A model generated the notes under the pieces. That model did not search any database. It was not told where the DNA came from and saw nothing but the letters and a program-made list of their open reading frames with translations. The translations under genes were made by a program, and so were the position numbers. From NCBI GenBank assembly GCA_020028455.1, contig JAHZOA010000005.1, positions 1-50,132 on the forward strand: 50,132 nucleotides of DNA. Reading direction: 5' to 3'. Each line of letters opens with the position of its first letter. Position 1 is the stretch's first letter. The DNA is from Armatimonadota bacterium. Lineage in GTDB: Bacteria; Sysuimicrobiota; Sysuimicrobiia; Sysuimicrobiales; Kaftiobacteriaceae. Below, in pieces: positions 10,182-19,438 of the stretch.

Positions 10182-11509
10182 GTTCCGCTCCTCGCAGGGA
10201 TGGGCGAAGGTCGCTGTGTTGGAATCCCGACCCGCTCCAAAATCTCATCGACGTGCCTCGTGTAGTGCTCAAGGTCGAACAGTTCATCCAGCTCTTGCTC
10301 AGTGAATCGACCGCTCTTCAGCAGCCCGGTACGAAACGAAGCCGTTCTTTCGACTGCGGCCATTGAGGCATCCTGAACGATTCGGTAGGCATCATCGCGG
10401 GACAGGCCGCGATCAAGTAGCGCGAGCAGCACTCGATGGCTGAAGACGAGTCCCCCGGTTCGCTCGAGATTGGCGCGCATCCGATCAGGTTCTACGACGA
10501 GACCCTTCAGCACGAATGCCAACTTGCGCAGCATGTAGTGGAGCAGCGCTGTAGCGCCGGGGATGGCGATGCGTTCCGCGGATGAATGGGAAATATCGCG
10601 CTCGCCCCAGAGGGCCTGATCCTCAAAGCCCGTCGTCGCGTACCCGCGAAGCACCCTGGCCAAGCCGGCGATGCGCTCACAGAGGATCGGGTTCCGCTTA
10701 TGCGGCATGGCGGACGAACCGGTCTGGCCCTTCAGGAAGGGCTCCCCGACTTCTCCAATCTCGGTGCGCGCGAGGTTCCGGATTTCTGTGGCGATCTTCT
10801 CAAGGGTTCCCCCGAGAATTGCGATTGCCGCGAGATACTCGGCGTGCCGGTCACGCTGGAGGATTTGAGAGGAGACCGCGGCGGGAGCCAACTTGAGGGC
10901 ACGGCATACATGTGCTTCAACAGATGGTGGCACGTGGGCGTACGTCCCAACCTCGCCGGAGACCTTGCCGACCGCAACCTGTTCGCGCGCGCGGCGAAGC
11001 CGTTCCAAACCGCGCATGACTTCTGCAAGCCACAGCGCCGTTTTCAATCCGAATGTGGTGGGTTCTGCCTGCATCCCGTGCGTTCGGCCCGCCATCATCG
11101 TGTACCGATGTTCGCTGGCCAGCCGCCGGAGTGCATCGACGACCGTCTGTCCCTCGTTGAGGAGCAAGTCGGCCGCGCGCACCATGAGGACAGAAAGACC
11201 GGTGTCGACGACATCAGATGATCCCAATCCGTGGTGGAGGTACCTGGCGTCGGCGCCGCTTTCTTCGGCAACAGAGCGAAGAAACGCCACCACGTCGTGC
11301 TGGGTCTGCGTTGCCTCGATCTCATCGATCCGCGCAGCGGACCCTACCTTGGCTGTGTTCCGCAGCCGGACGGCGGCCTCGCCCGGCACCAGCCCGACCT
11401 CAGCCTCCGCCTCGCATGCGAGGAGCTCGATCTCGAGCCAGATTGCAAACTTGGTCTCAGGCGACCACAGCTCTCGCATTTCGAGTGTCGTGTACCGATC
11501 GATCATCAC
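10178..11509 (-). CDS. purB: Adenylosuccinate lyase
   Basis: RYTTLEMRELWSPETKF, GSSAMPHKRNPILCE signature. Confidence 0.97.
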   Translation of the reverse strand: MMIDRYTTLEMRELWSPETKFAIWLEIELLACEAEAEVGLVPGEAAVRLRNTAKVGSAARIDEIEATQTQHDVVAFLRSVAEESGADARYLHHGLGSSDVVDTGLSVLMVRAADLLLNEGQTVVDALRRLASEHRYTMMAGRTHGMQAEPTTFGLKTALWLAEVMRGLERLRRAREQVAVGKVSGEVGTYAHVPPSVEAHVCRALKLAPAAVSSQILQRDRHAEYLAAIAILGGTLEKIATEIRNLARTEIGEVGEPFLKGQTGSSAMPHKRNPILCERIAGLARVLRGYATTGFEDQALWGERDISHSSAERIAIPGATALLHYMLRKLAFVLKGLVVEPDRMRANLERTGGLVFSHRVLLALLDRGLSRDDAYRIVQDASMAAVERTASFRTGLLKSGRFTEQELDELFDLEHYTRHVDEILERVGIPTQRPSPIPARSGT

Positions 11510-12798
11510 GAACCTCCGACCGGTGAAGCAATGTCCCGACGGCCAAATCCCGTCGGAATCAACGCTTCACGCTCCTGACCCACGCCGACCATCGACACGG
11601 GTACGCCGACGATTTCGGCGAGGCGAGAGAGAAATGCGCGGCTCTCATGCGGCAAATCGTCCGGCGTGCGCGCATCGGCCGTGCCCTGCCAGCCTCGAAG
11701 TTCCTCATAGACAGGCTCAACACGTGAGAGGACGGCGGTGTGCGGTATGGTGTCCAGCATGCGTCTGCCATCTTTGTAGGCGACACAGATTTTCACAGAC
11801 TCGAATCCATCGAGGACGTCGAGCTTCATGACTGCGAGTTCCGTAAACCCGGAGACCTCCGCCGCGTACTTTGCGGCAACGCAGTCAAACCACCCGCAGC
11901 GACGTGGCCGGCCCGTCGACGCGCCGTATTCCTGGCCCACATCCCGCAGACGCGTGGCCGTCTTGTCGCGCAGCTCGGTCGGCATAGGACCCGCGCCGAC
12001 AGCAGTGGTGTACGCCTTGACCACGCCGATGACGCGCGTGATCCGTTGCGGAGGAATCCCCGCGCCTGCGCACGCCCCACCCGCAAGACAGGTGGACGAC
12101 GTCACGTATGGGTAGGCGCCCCAGTCTAGGTCCCGCATCACTCCCAACTGTCCCTCGAGCAGGATCGCCTCGTCGCGGCGCAGGGCCGTTTGGACCAGCG
12201 GATGAGTGTCGACTATGTAAGGGGATAGTTTGTCTGCCCACTCCTCGCACAGGTACCAAAGCTCGCCCGGTGTCACCGTGCGGCCGAGTAGCGCTGCCGT
12301 ATGCCTGGCAACCTCATCGAGCCGGTCCTGGAGAAAGTCGGGTTCGAGGAGATCGCCGGCGCGAATCCCAAAGCGTGCGGCTTTGTCTGCGTACACGGGC
12401 CAGATCCCCCGCCGTGTCGTGCCGTGCGCCTTCTTCCCTCGGGTCACTTCCTCGCGCTCATCAAGCTCAACATGAAACGGGAAAACAAGATGCGCGCGGT
12501 CAGAGATACGGAGCCGGGAGGTTGAAATGCCGGCACCGTGGAGGATTTCCAGTTCGTCGAACAATGCCGTTGGATTGACGACGACTCCCGGGCCGATGAC
12601 GCACTCAACTTCAGGATGCGTAATCCCGGACGGCACGAGGTGCAGCCGAAGCGTTCCATGTCCGCCGACAATGGTATGTCCGGCGTTATTGCCACCATTG
12701 AAGCGGATGACCATGTGCGCATCCGCCGCAAGAGCATCGACAACCTTGCCCTTGCCCTCGTCCCCCCAGTGGCCGCCGACGATAGCTGTAACAGGCAT
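11506..12798 (-). CDS. purA: Adenylosuccinate synthetase
   Basis: AIVGGHWGDEGKGKVVD, GNNAGHTIV, GRPRRCGWFD. Confidence 0.97.
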   Translation of the reverse strand: MPVTAIVGGHWGDEGKGKVVDALAADAHMVIRFNGGNNAGHTIVGGHGTLRLHLVPSGITHPEVECVIGPGVVVNPTALFDELEILHGAGISTSRLRISDRAHLVFPFHVELDEREEVTRGKKAHGTTRRGIWPVYADKAARFGIRAGDLLEPDFLQDRLDEVARHTAALLGRTVTPGELWYLCEEWADKLSPYIVDTHPLVQTALRRDEAILLEGQLGVMRDLDWGAYPYVTSSTCLAGGACAGAGIPPQRITRVIGVVKAYTTAVGAGPMPTELRDKTATRLRDVGQEYGASTGRPRRCGWFDCVAAKYAAEVSGFTELAVMKLDVLDGFESVKICVAYKDGRRMLDTIPHTAVLSRVEPVYEELRGWQGTADARTPDDLPHESRAFLSRLAEIVGVPVSMVGVGQEREALIPTGFGRRDIASPVGGS

Positions 12799-13326
12799 TC
12801 AGGTGCTCCTGACCTCAATCTTGCGCGCCATGCCTGCCTTGAAATCTCGCAGTCGTTTGTTCAGCTCAGTGTCCCCGACTGCAAGAATTTGAACGGCCAG
12901 GATCGCGGCGTTGCGCGCGCCCCAGCTACCGATTGAGACGGTCGCGACCGGAACGCCCGGTGGCATTTGTACCGTCGACAGCAGCGCATCCAATCCGCCG
13001 AGTCCGGTGGCCTCGAGGGGAACCCCGATCACCGGTAAGACGGTGCGGGCAGCCAGCGACCCTGCCAGGTGTGCCGCCCCTCCGGCCGCCGCAATCAGCA
13101 CGCGGATCCCGCGCTCCTCGGCAGTGCGAGCATATCGGTCTAGGAGATCCGGTGACCGGTGCGCCGATGCAACGACGATTTCATGTGGCACATCAAACTC
13201 GGTAAGTGTCTTCGCGGCATCTTCCACTACCGGACGATCGGAATCGCTGCCAAGGACGATGCCCACCAGCGGTCGTCGGTCGTGGGTCGTGGGTCGTGGG
13301 TTCTGTAGGCTCGTAGTCTCGTCCAT
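12799..13326 (-). CDS. purE: 5-(carboxyamino)imidazole ribonucleotide mutase / AIR carboxylase
   Basis: GIVLGSDSDRPVVEDAAKTL, VASAHRSPD, AAAGGAAHLAGSLAARTVLPVIGVP. Confidence 0.95.
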   Translation of the reverse strand: MDETTSLQNPRPTTHDRRPLVGIVLGSDSDRPVVEDAAKTLTEFDVPHEIVVASAHRSPDLLDRYARTAEERGIRVLIAAAGGAAHLAGSLAARTVLPVIGVPLEATGLGGLDALLSTVQMPPGVPVATVSIGSWGARNAAILAVQILAVGDTELNKRLRDFKAGMARKIEVRST

Positions 13327-13392
13327 CTATCGATTCCCCTCCGTAGTCGCGGCAAGTTCTGTCCTACGACCTACGACCAACGACCTACGACC
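13271..13392. repeat. Inverted heptamer array (GGTCGTG)n / (CCTACGA)n across purE/purD junction
   Basis: Arm 1 13271-13300, four heptamers; arm 2 13363-13392, four heptamers, inverted. Confidence 0.93.
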
Positions 13393-14622
13393 GATGTCTG
13401 TTCGGAAGTGCATGGCTTCGAAATGAATGTGAGAGATCGCCGAGTACGCACGATCGGCGGCCTCTGCCAGGGTTTCCGCCCTGCCGACCAGATTCAGGAC
13501 TCGACCGCCCGCGGTCACCAGACGGCCATGTGAAATGGCCGTTCCAGCGTGGAACACGATGGCGTCATCAACATCGCCTAGTCCGGAGATCGGATGACCT
13601 GTCTCGATGGGACCAGGATAGCCTCGGGATGCGATCACGACGCAGGCGGCAGAACCCGGAATCCAACTCAGACGGGGGGTGCCTCCATCTAACAGATCGA
13701 CGATCGTCTCGGCCAGATCGCTTTCGAGCAGAGGCAAGATCGCCTGCGTCTCAGGGTCGCCGAAGCGGCAGTTGAACTCCAGCGCCTTCGGCCCATCGTC
13801 CGTGACCATCACACCGGCATACAGGACACCGCAGTATGGCCGCCCTTCGTCCGCCATTACAGCCACAGCGGGCTCGATGATCGTCTCAACGACCTCCGCC
13901 GCCACGGAGAGCGGAATCATTCCGGGAGCAATCGCCCCCATGCCGCCGGTGTTTGGTCCGCGGTCGTCCTCCAGGGCGCGCTTGTAGTCTTGCGCCGGGA
14001 GCAGCGGCACGATGCCCCCCGGCCCAACTAGGGCGATGACGCTCGCCTCGTAACCCTGCAGGCGCTCTTCGATTAGGATCCTCGCACCCGCGCTGCCGAA
14101 CTTGCGGGCTACCATGAAGTCGAAGACTGCTCGCTCCGCCTCCGCGCGAACTTCAGTCACGACCACGCCCTTGCCGGCGGCGAGGCCGTCCGCTTTGATG
14201 ACAAGCGGCCGGCCTGCGTCGCGGATGTACCTCAGCGCCTCGGAACTTTCCGTGAACACTTCAAATGGTGCCGTGGGGATCTCGTGACTCGCCATTAACT
14301 GCTTGGCAAACACTTTGCTGCCTTCGATCTCGGCGGCGGCCTGCGACGGACCAAAAATCCGCAATCCCCGCGCGCGAAAGATATCCACCAGACCTGATAC
14401 CAGCGGGGCTTCTGGCCCGACGATGGTGAAGTCGACGGAAAGCTCCGACGCCGCGTGGGTTAAGGCCTCAAGGTTTGAGGGGTCAATCGGAAGACACTGG
14501 GCTAGAGCAGCGATGCCTGGATTTCCCGGTGCGGCGTAGACCTGTGCTGGGGTTTGACCCTGGCGAAGCTTCCACACCAGGGCGTGCTCCCTCCCCCCGG
14601 CACCAACGACCAAAACTCGCAA
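13327..14622 (-). CDS. purD: Phosphoribosylamine-glycine ligase
   Basis: MRVLVVGAGGREHALVWKL, GPNTGGMGA, FNCRFGDPETQ. Confidence 0.97.
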   Translation of the reverse strand: MRVLVVGAGGREHALVWKLRQGQTPAQVYAAPGNPGIAALAQCLPIDPSNLEALTHAASELSVDFTIVGPEAPLVSGLVDIFRARGLRIFGPSQAAAEIEGSKVFAKQLMASHEIPTAPFEVFTESSEALRYIRDAGRPLVIKADGLAAGKGVVVTEVRAEAERAVFDFMVARKFGSAGARILIEERLQGYEASVIALVGPGGIVPLLPAQDYKRALEDDRGPNTGGMGAIAPGMIPLSVAAEVVETIIEPAVAVMADEGRPYCGVLYAGVMVTDDGPKALEFNCRFGDPETQAILPLLESDLAETIVDLLDGGTPRLSWIPGSAACVVIASRGYPGPIETGHPISGLGDVDDAIVFHAGTAISHGRLVTAGGRVLNLVGRAETLAEAADRAYSAISHIHFEAMHFRTDIGRRSLVVGRRTELAATTEGNR

Positions 14623-14634
14623 TCAGGCCCTCGG

Positions 14635-14647
14635 AATGTTCGGATTT
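14635..14647 (-). promoter_or_regulatory. PurBox-like site AAATCCGAACATT
   Basis: Minus strand 13-mer matches the lactococcal PurBox consensus AWWWCCGAACWWT (recalled) at all positions, just upstream of purD. Confidence 0.55.
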
Positions 14648-14697
14648 CGGGTCCAGATGAGGGCAGATCAGCCACGAAATCCCATCCGGCCAAGCAG

Positions 14698-14726
14698 ATT
14701 CTATACGATATGTCGAAGGTGGGCAA
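14698..14726 (-). promoter_or_regulatory. Putative pur operon promoter TTGCCC-N17-TAGAAT
   Basis: -35 TTGCCC (14721-14726), 17-nt spacer, -10 TAGAAT (14698-14703), ~75 nt upstream of purD. Confidence 0.55.
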
Positions 14727-14727
14727 C

Positions 14728-14740
14728 ATTGTTCGTATTT
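14728..14740 (-). promoter_or_regulatory. PurBox-like site AAATACGAACAAT
   Basis: 12/13 match to AWWWCCGAACWWT, immediately upstream of the putative -35. Confidence 0.5.
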
Positions 14741-14752
14741 AAGGAAGACTCT

Positions 14753-14800
14753 TTAGGCAAAAAACAAGAGGCCCCGGATGGAACCCGGAGCCCCTTTGGC
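14753..14800 (-). terminator. Intrinsic terminator after groEL
   Basis: Minus strand GGGGCTCCGGGTTCCATCCGGGGCCTCTTGTTTTTT: GC stem-loop followed by a T-run. Confidence 0.8.
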
Positions 14801-14816
14801 TGCTCTTATGCGAGAT

Positions 14817-16433
14817 CTACATCGGCGGCATCTGCGGCATTGCGGGCGTCCTCTCTCCCTCTTCTTCAGGCTTCTCCACCACCATTGCTTCGGTGGTAAG
14901 AAGTAGCGACGCGATGCTCGCCGCGTTCTGCAGAGCGGAGCGGACGACCTTGGCGGGATCCACGATGCCGGCTTTGCTCATATCCTCGAACTTCCCGCTT
15001 AGCACGTTGTAGCCGATCCCAGGCTTCTGCTCCTTCTGCTGCTCAACGATGAGCCAGCCTTCCTGGCCGGCGTTGACCGCCAGCTGGTGGGCGGGTTCAA
15101 GGAGCGCCTTCGTGACCAGGGCGACGCCAATCTTCTCGTCACCTTCGGCTTCAATCTTCTCGAGGGCTTTGACCGCCTGAACCAGGACGCTGCCGCCCCC
15201 CGGAACAACCCCCTCTTCAACTGCGGAACGTGTCGCGCGCAGCGCGTCCTCAGTGCGGGTCTTGCGGTACTTGAGCTCTACCTCGCTCGGCGCGCCAACC
15301 TTGATCACCGCCACGCCGCCGGAGAGCTTCCCGAGCCGCTCCTGCAGCTTTTCCTTGTCGTAGTCCGAATCCGTGTCCTCGATCTGCTTGCGCAACTGCC
15401 CGACGCGCTTCTGGATTGCGTCCTGGTTGCCGCCACCGCCCACGAGGATCGTCTCCTCCTTGCGGATGCGCACCTGCTTGGCGCGGCCGAGCTTGGAGAG
15501 ATCGATCGACTCGAGCTTCAAGCCGATTTCTTCGGAGATCACCTGGCCATTGGTGAGAATGGCGATGTCTTCGAGGATTGCCTTCCGCCGCTCACCGAAT
15601 GCGGGCGCCTTCACGGCTACGGACTGCAGCGTGCCTCGCAGCTTGTTCACGACCAGCGTCGCGAGGGCCTCCCCCTCTAGGTCCTCCGCGATGATCATAA
15701 GCGGCCGGTTAACCTGTGCGATCTTCTCCAGGACTGGAAGGAGATCTTTGACCGCGGAGATCTTCTTGTCGGTGATTAGTATGAAGGGATCCTCAAGGAC
15801 CGCTTCCATCTTTTCAGGATCGGTAACGAAGTACGGAGAGATGTAGCCTTTGTCAAACATCATGCCTTCGACGACCTCGACCGTCGTCTCGATCCCCTTG
15901 CTCTCTTCTACTGTGATGACGCCGTCCTTGCCGACCTTGTCCATGGCATCCGCAATCAGCGTGCCGATGTCGGGATCGTTTGCAGAAATGCTGGCAACGG
16001 ACTGAATCGCCTCTTTGGTCTCAACCGGCTTGCTGACCTTGCGGATCTCCTCGATGGCGACGGCGACCGCCTTATCAATGCCTCGCTTCAGCGACATCGG
16101 GTTTGCGCCTGCGGCAACCATCTTGAACCCATCCCGAACCAGGGACTGAGCCAGGATCGTCGCGGTCGTCGTACCGTCGCCGGCCACATCCTCGGTCTTC
16201 GTCGCGACCTCACGCACGAGCTGCGCGCCGGCGTTCTCGAAGGGATCCTCCAGTTCGATCTCCTTCGCCACCGTCACGCCGTCATGAGTGATCGTCGGTG
16301 AGCCAAACTTCTTTTCAATTACGACGTTGCGGCCCTTCGGTCCGAGCGTGATCCTCACGGCGTCGGCCAGCTTGTTGACGCCGCGCTCCATCGCCCTCCG
16401 GGCCGTCTCGTTATAGGCTAAGATCTTCGGCAA
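14817..16433 (-). CDS. groL: Chaperonin GroEL
   Basis: [57 protein letters not shown]. Confidence 0.98.
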   Translation of the reverse strand: MPKILAYNETARRAMERGVNKLADAVRITLGPKGRNVVIEKKFGSPTITHDGVTVAKEIELEDPFENAGAQLVREVATKTEDVAGDGTTTATILAQSLVRDGFKMVAAGANPMSLKRGIDKAVAVAIEEIRKVSKPVETKEAIQSVASISANDPDIGTLIADAMDKVGKDGVITVEESKGIETTVEVVEGMMFDKGYISPYFVTDPEKMEAVLEDPFILITDKKISAVKDLLPVLEKIAQVNRPLMIIAEDLEGEALATLVVNKLRGTLQSVAVKAPAFGERRKAILEDIAILTNGQVISEEIGLKLESIDLSKLGRAKQVRIRKEETILVGGGGNQDAIQKRVGQLRKQIEDTDSDYDKEKLQERLGKLSGGVAVIKVGAPSEVELKYRKTRTEDALRATRSAVEEGVVPGGGSVLVQAVKALEKIEAEGDEKIGVALVTKALLEPAHQLAVNAGQEGWLIVEQQKEQKPGIGYNVLSGKFEDMSKAGIVDPAKVVRSALQNAASIASLLLTTEAMVVEKPEEEGERTPAMPQMPPM

Positions 16434-16456
16434 CTGCAGTCACCTCCATGAAGATT

Positions 16457-16530
16457 GTTGGCAGCTTGCAGCTTGCGGCTAGCAGAGTAGACAGGAGTTG
16501 GCTGCCAGCTGCATGCTGCCAACTGTTAGC
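16457..16530. repeat. Inverted heptamer array between groES and groEL
   Basis: Arm 1 16457-16484 (GTTGGCA GCTTGCA GCTTGCG GCTAGCA) faces arm 2 16499-16526 (TGGCTGC CAGCTGC ATGCTGC CAACTGT); arms nearly complementary. Confidence 0.75.
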
Positions 16531-16845
16531 TTATTTCTTAACGCCTGCAGGCTCGCGCTCCACAAGGGCGAGGATGTCGCTGTGGCGCAGGATCAAATAC
16601 TCCTGGCCGTCGATCTTGACTTCGCTCCCTGAGTACTTCGCGTAGAGCACGCGGTCGCCAGCCTTCACATCGAGAGGAATGCGCTTCTCGCCTTCCTCAT
16701 CCCAGTCGCCTGGACCGGCGGCAACGACCTCTCCGTGTTGTGGCTTCTCCTTCGCCGTATCGGGGATGACGATGCCACCCTTCGAGCGCTCCTCTTCCTC
16801 GAGCGGCTTGACCACAACGCGGTCGCCAAGGGGCCGCAAATTCAT
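16531..16845 (-). CDS. groS: Co-chaperonin GroES
   Basis: [46 protein letters not shown]. Confidence 0.98.
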   Translation of the reverse strand: MNLRPLGDRVVVKPLEEEERSKGGIVIPDTAKEKPQHGEVVAAGPGDWDEEGEKRIPLDVKAGDRVLYAKYSGSEVKIDGQEYLILRHSDILALVEREPAGVKK

Positions 16846-16880
16846 GGTTCTCCCTCCTTCACGTTATGCAGATTCGGGAA

Positions 16881-16907
16881 TTAGCACTCTCTGATATAGA
16901 GTGCTAG
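16881..16907 (-). promoter_or_regulatory. CIRCE element (HrcA operator)
   Basis: TTAGCACTC-N9-GAGTGCTAG, one mismatch to TTAGCACTC-N9-GAGTGCTAA, upstream of groES. Confidence 0.95.
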
Positions 16908-17089
16908 ACCGTTTCCATCTTATGAAAGAGCCGAGTGGCAATCAAGCCATCCAGCCCCGAGACTCTATAAATGGCCAGATTCCCTGGTTTTGGTGTTGGG
17001 ACCCTGCCAGTTCTCGATTCTACACGAATTTCCGCAATCGGGTAAGTGCCGCCGAGGGGGCACGCTACCAAAATGATCAAAAAGATGCC

Positions 17090-17119
17090 TTACTCACAGG
17101 GTTATTCACATTATCCACA
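17090..17119 (+). promoter_or_regulatory. DnaA-box cluster
   Basis: TTATTCACA (17102-17110) directly abuts TTATCCACA (17111-17119); TTACTCACA (17090-17098) is a one-mismatch third. Confidence 0.55.
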
Positions 17120-17167
17120 GGTGATCTGTCCCCAGGGGGCTCCCCAACCCCCCAGGGCGTTCGGCCT

Positions 17168-18193
17168 TCAGGCAGGAAGGCGTTCGGTTCTCCGCCCCAA
17201 AGGCAGGTCGCTGTAGGCTGAGAGGGCAAGGTCGTCGCGCAGACCCCGGCCGAAGCGGTAGTCTCCTGCAGCCGCGACCATGGCAGCGTTGTCCGTGCAG
17301 AGTGCCGGTGGGGGGATGACCAGTCGGTATCCTTTGCCGGCGCATGCTTGCTCCATCCTGGCCCGGAGAACGCTGTTCGCCGCCACGCCCCCGACGAGGA
17401 TCACCGTCCGTGGGCGCGCGCGCTCAGCCGCGGCCATGGTCTTGTTCACCAGTACCTTTGCGACGACATGCTGGACGCTTGCTGCCAAATCGACTGCCCA
17501 TTGACCATCTGAAGGGTGGTTAGCTTTCCGCAATGCCAGGAGGGCGGCGGTCTTCAGTCCGCTGAACGAGAAGTCCAAGGATCCATCGGGCATCGGCAGC
17601 GGCAGCGCTACCTTTGTTGGATCACCCTGCCGGCCCAACTCGTCGAGCTCTGGACCACCGGGATAGGGCAGCCCCATCGCACGGGCAATCTTGTCGAAGG
17701 CCTCCCCTGCGGCATCGTCGCGCGTCCGACCCAGGACATCGTAGGAGCCATGAGCGCTCATCGCGACCAGATCGGTGTGTGCGCCGGAAACAATGAGCGC
17801 GAGCACGGGAAACTCGATCTCCGGCTCGGAGAGAAAGGCGGCGTAGATGTGGCCTTCGAGGTGGTTGATCCCAATCAGTGGACGAGGAAGACTGAGCGCC
17901 AACCCTTTCGCTGCGGCCACGCCGACTGTGAGCGCTCCGACGAGGCCCGGTCCGTGGGACACGGCGATGCCCTCGACCCGGGTCAACGGGAGTCCTGCCT
18001 GCTCGAGCGATTCATCGAGCACGGGCAGCAGCCGTTCCACGTGCTTACGGGACGCAAGCTCGGGGACGACGCCGCCGAAACGACGGTGGAGCTGCACCTG
18101 CGAGGCAACCACGTTGCTGCGGATCCTGCGACCATCTTCGACGACCGCGACGGCCGTCTCGTCACAGGATGTTTCAATACCGAGAACGATCAC
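17168..18193 (-). CDS. tsaD: tRNA N6-adenosine threonylcarbamoyltransferase TsaD
   Basis: MIVLGIETSCDETAVAVVEDGR, INHLEGHIYAAFL, LPYPGGPELD. Confidence 0.98.
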   Translation of the reverse strand: MIVLGIETSCDETAVAVVEDGRRIRSNVVASQVQLHRRFGGVVPELASRKHVERLLPVLDESLEQAGLPLTRVEGIAVSHGPGLVGALTVGVAAAKGLALSLPRPLIGINHLEGHIYAAFLSEPEIEFPVLALIVSGAHTDLVAMSAHGSYDVLGRTRDDAAGEAFDKIARAMGLPYPGGPELDELGRQGDPTKVALPLPMPDGSLDFSFSGLKTAALLALRKANHPSDGQWAVDLAASVQHVVAKVLVNKTMAAAERARPRTVILVGGVAANSVLRARMEQACAGKGYRLVIPPPALCTDNAAMVAAAGDYRFGRGLRDDLALSAYSDLPLGRRTERLPA

Positions 18194-18720
18194 TCACTTC
18201 TTTCGAGGTCTGCCCGGAGTTGCACGAGTCGATCCTTGAAAGACGTGTCCAGCAGGCTTCCCGTCCACATGATGATCGCGTCCTCACGGTTATCACTGTA
18301 GTACCCCTTGCGGGTGCCGATCTCTCGGAACCCATACTTCTTATAGAGCTTCTGAGCGGTCAGATTGGAGCGGCGCACCTCGAGGGTCATCCACCGGGCG
18401 CCACGTTCGACCGAGGCATCAATCAGCCCGACGAGCAGCCGCTCGCCGACGTGCATGCCGCGAAACGCGGGGTCAACCGCGATGGTCGTGATGTGCGCCT
18501 CGTCAAGGATCACCCACATCCCGCAGTAACCGACGATCTGCTCGTCGGCCCTAGCAATGAAGTACGTGGCCAGACGATTTTCCTTCAACTCATGCACATA
18601 GGCATCGCGCGGCCACGGCGTCCGGAAGGACTCGCGCTCGATCTCCAGCACGCGCGGGATGTCCACCGCGGACATTGGCTCAAGTGTGACGCGGACCAAC
18701 TGCTTCATGCGACCTAACAT
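18190..18720 (-). CDS. rimI: Ribosomal protein bS18/alanine N-acetyltransferase RimI
   Basis: GNAT: IERESFRTPWPRDAYVHEL, AVDPAFRGMHVGERLL, KKYGFREIGTRKGYY; start trimmed from ORF track. Confidence 0.92.
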   Translation of the reverse strand: MLGRMKQLVRVTLEPMSAVDIPRVLEIERESFRTPWPRDAYVHELKENRLATYFIARADEQIVGYCGMWVILDEAHITTIAVDPAFRGMHVGERLLVGLIDASVERGARWMTLEVRRSNLTAQKLYKKYGFREIGTRKGYYSDNREDAIIMWTGSLLDTSFKDRLVQLRADLERSE

Positions 18721-18769
18721 ATTTGCTTCTTTTCCTGCTCCTTCGCTCCTTGTTCTGGTCTCGACGCAG

Positions 18770-19438
18770 TTAGGCCACAGGCACGCGGGCATATACGGGC
18801 AATACGTGGTAGAGATCATCGTGCTCGCCTCGCGCCAATCGCGGCCAGCCGATCCGGCCGACGTGCGCTGCGCGCGGGGCCCACTGCGCTCGAGGCGCGA
18901 TGGTCGCGCGTTCACCGAGGCGGGAGGTCACCTCGCGTTCATACATCGCGAGGGCATCGCCAGCGAACGTAATAGGCCCTTCCGGCGGGAGCTTCTCCAG
19001 GATCTGGTCCAGCGGAGCGACGATTTGACCCAGGACTTGTTTGGGCTCGGCACCATTCGTCAGGAACAACGCCGCCGCGACTTCACCGCGCCGCGCGTCG
19101 AGCATCGGACACACGTAGCCGTCGGGGGCCACCCCGGCTGCCAGTGCGGCAAGGGTCGAGACGCCCACAACTGGAACCCCGCGCGCCCGACCCCACGCGA
19201 CCGCTGTGGCGATACCGATCCGCAGGCTCGTGAAGCCACCCGGACCCACCGACACGGCGACGGCCTCGATCTCTGATGGTGACAGGCCAGCCTCGCCCAG
19301 GAGGCGCTGGATCGCAGGGGCCAGCCACTCCAGATGGCGCCGCGGGACTTCTTCCTCAATGATCCGGACGAGGCGCTCACGTTCAAGAATGGCTACCCCG
19401 CCGAGCGACGTCGAGGTTTCAATGGCGAGGATGCGCAT
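18770..19438 (-). CDS. tsaB: t6A biosynthesis protein TsaB
   Basis: MRILAIETSTSLGGVAIL, VSVGPGGFTSLRIGIATA. Confidence 0.95.
   Translation of the reverse strand: MRILAIETSTSLGGVAILERERLVRIIEEEVPRRHLEWLAPAIQRLLGEAGLSPSEIEAVAVSVGPGGFTSLRIGIATAVAWGRARGVPVVGVSTLAALAAGVAPDGYVCPMLDARRGEVAAALFLTNGAEPKQVLGQIVAPLDQILEKLPPEGPITFAGDALAMYEREVTSRLGERATIAPRAQWAPRAAHVGRIGWPRLARGEHDDLYHVLPVYARVPVA

Noticed and set aside
14623-14697. Purine riboswitch in the purD leader
   Set aside because: Leader is ~75 nt and I could not find a three-way junction or terminator; PurBox sites explain regulation better.
17090-17119. Chromosomal origin of replication
   Set aside because: Only two to three DnaA boxes and none of the usual oriC neighbour genes; kept as a weaker DnaA-site finding.
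18721-18915. N-terminal extension of RimI in the ORF track
   Set aside because: Overlaps tsaB and precedes the conserved GNAT start; start placed at 18720.
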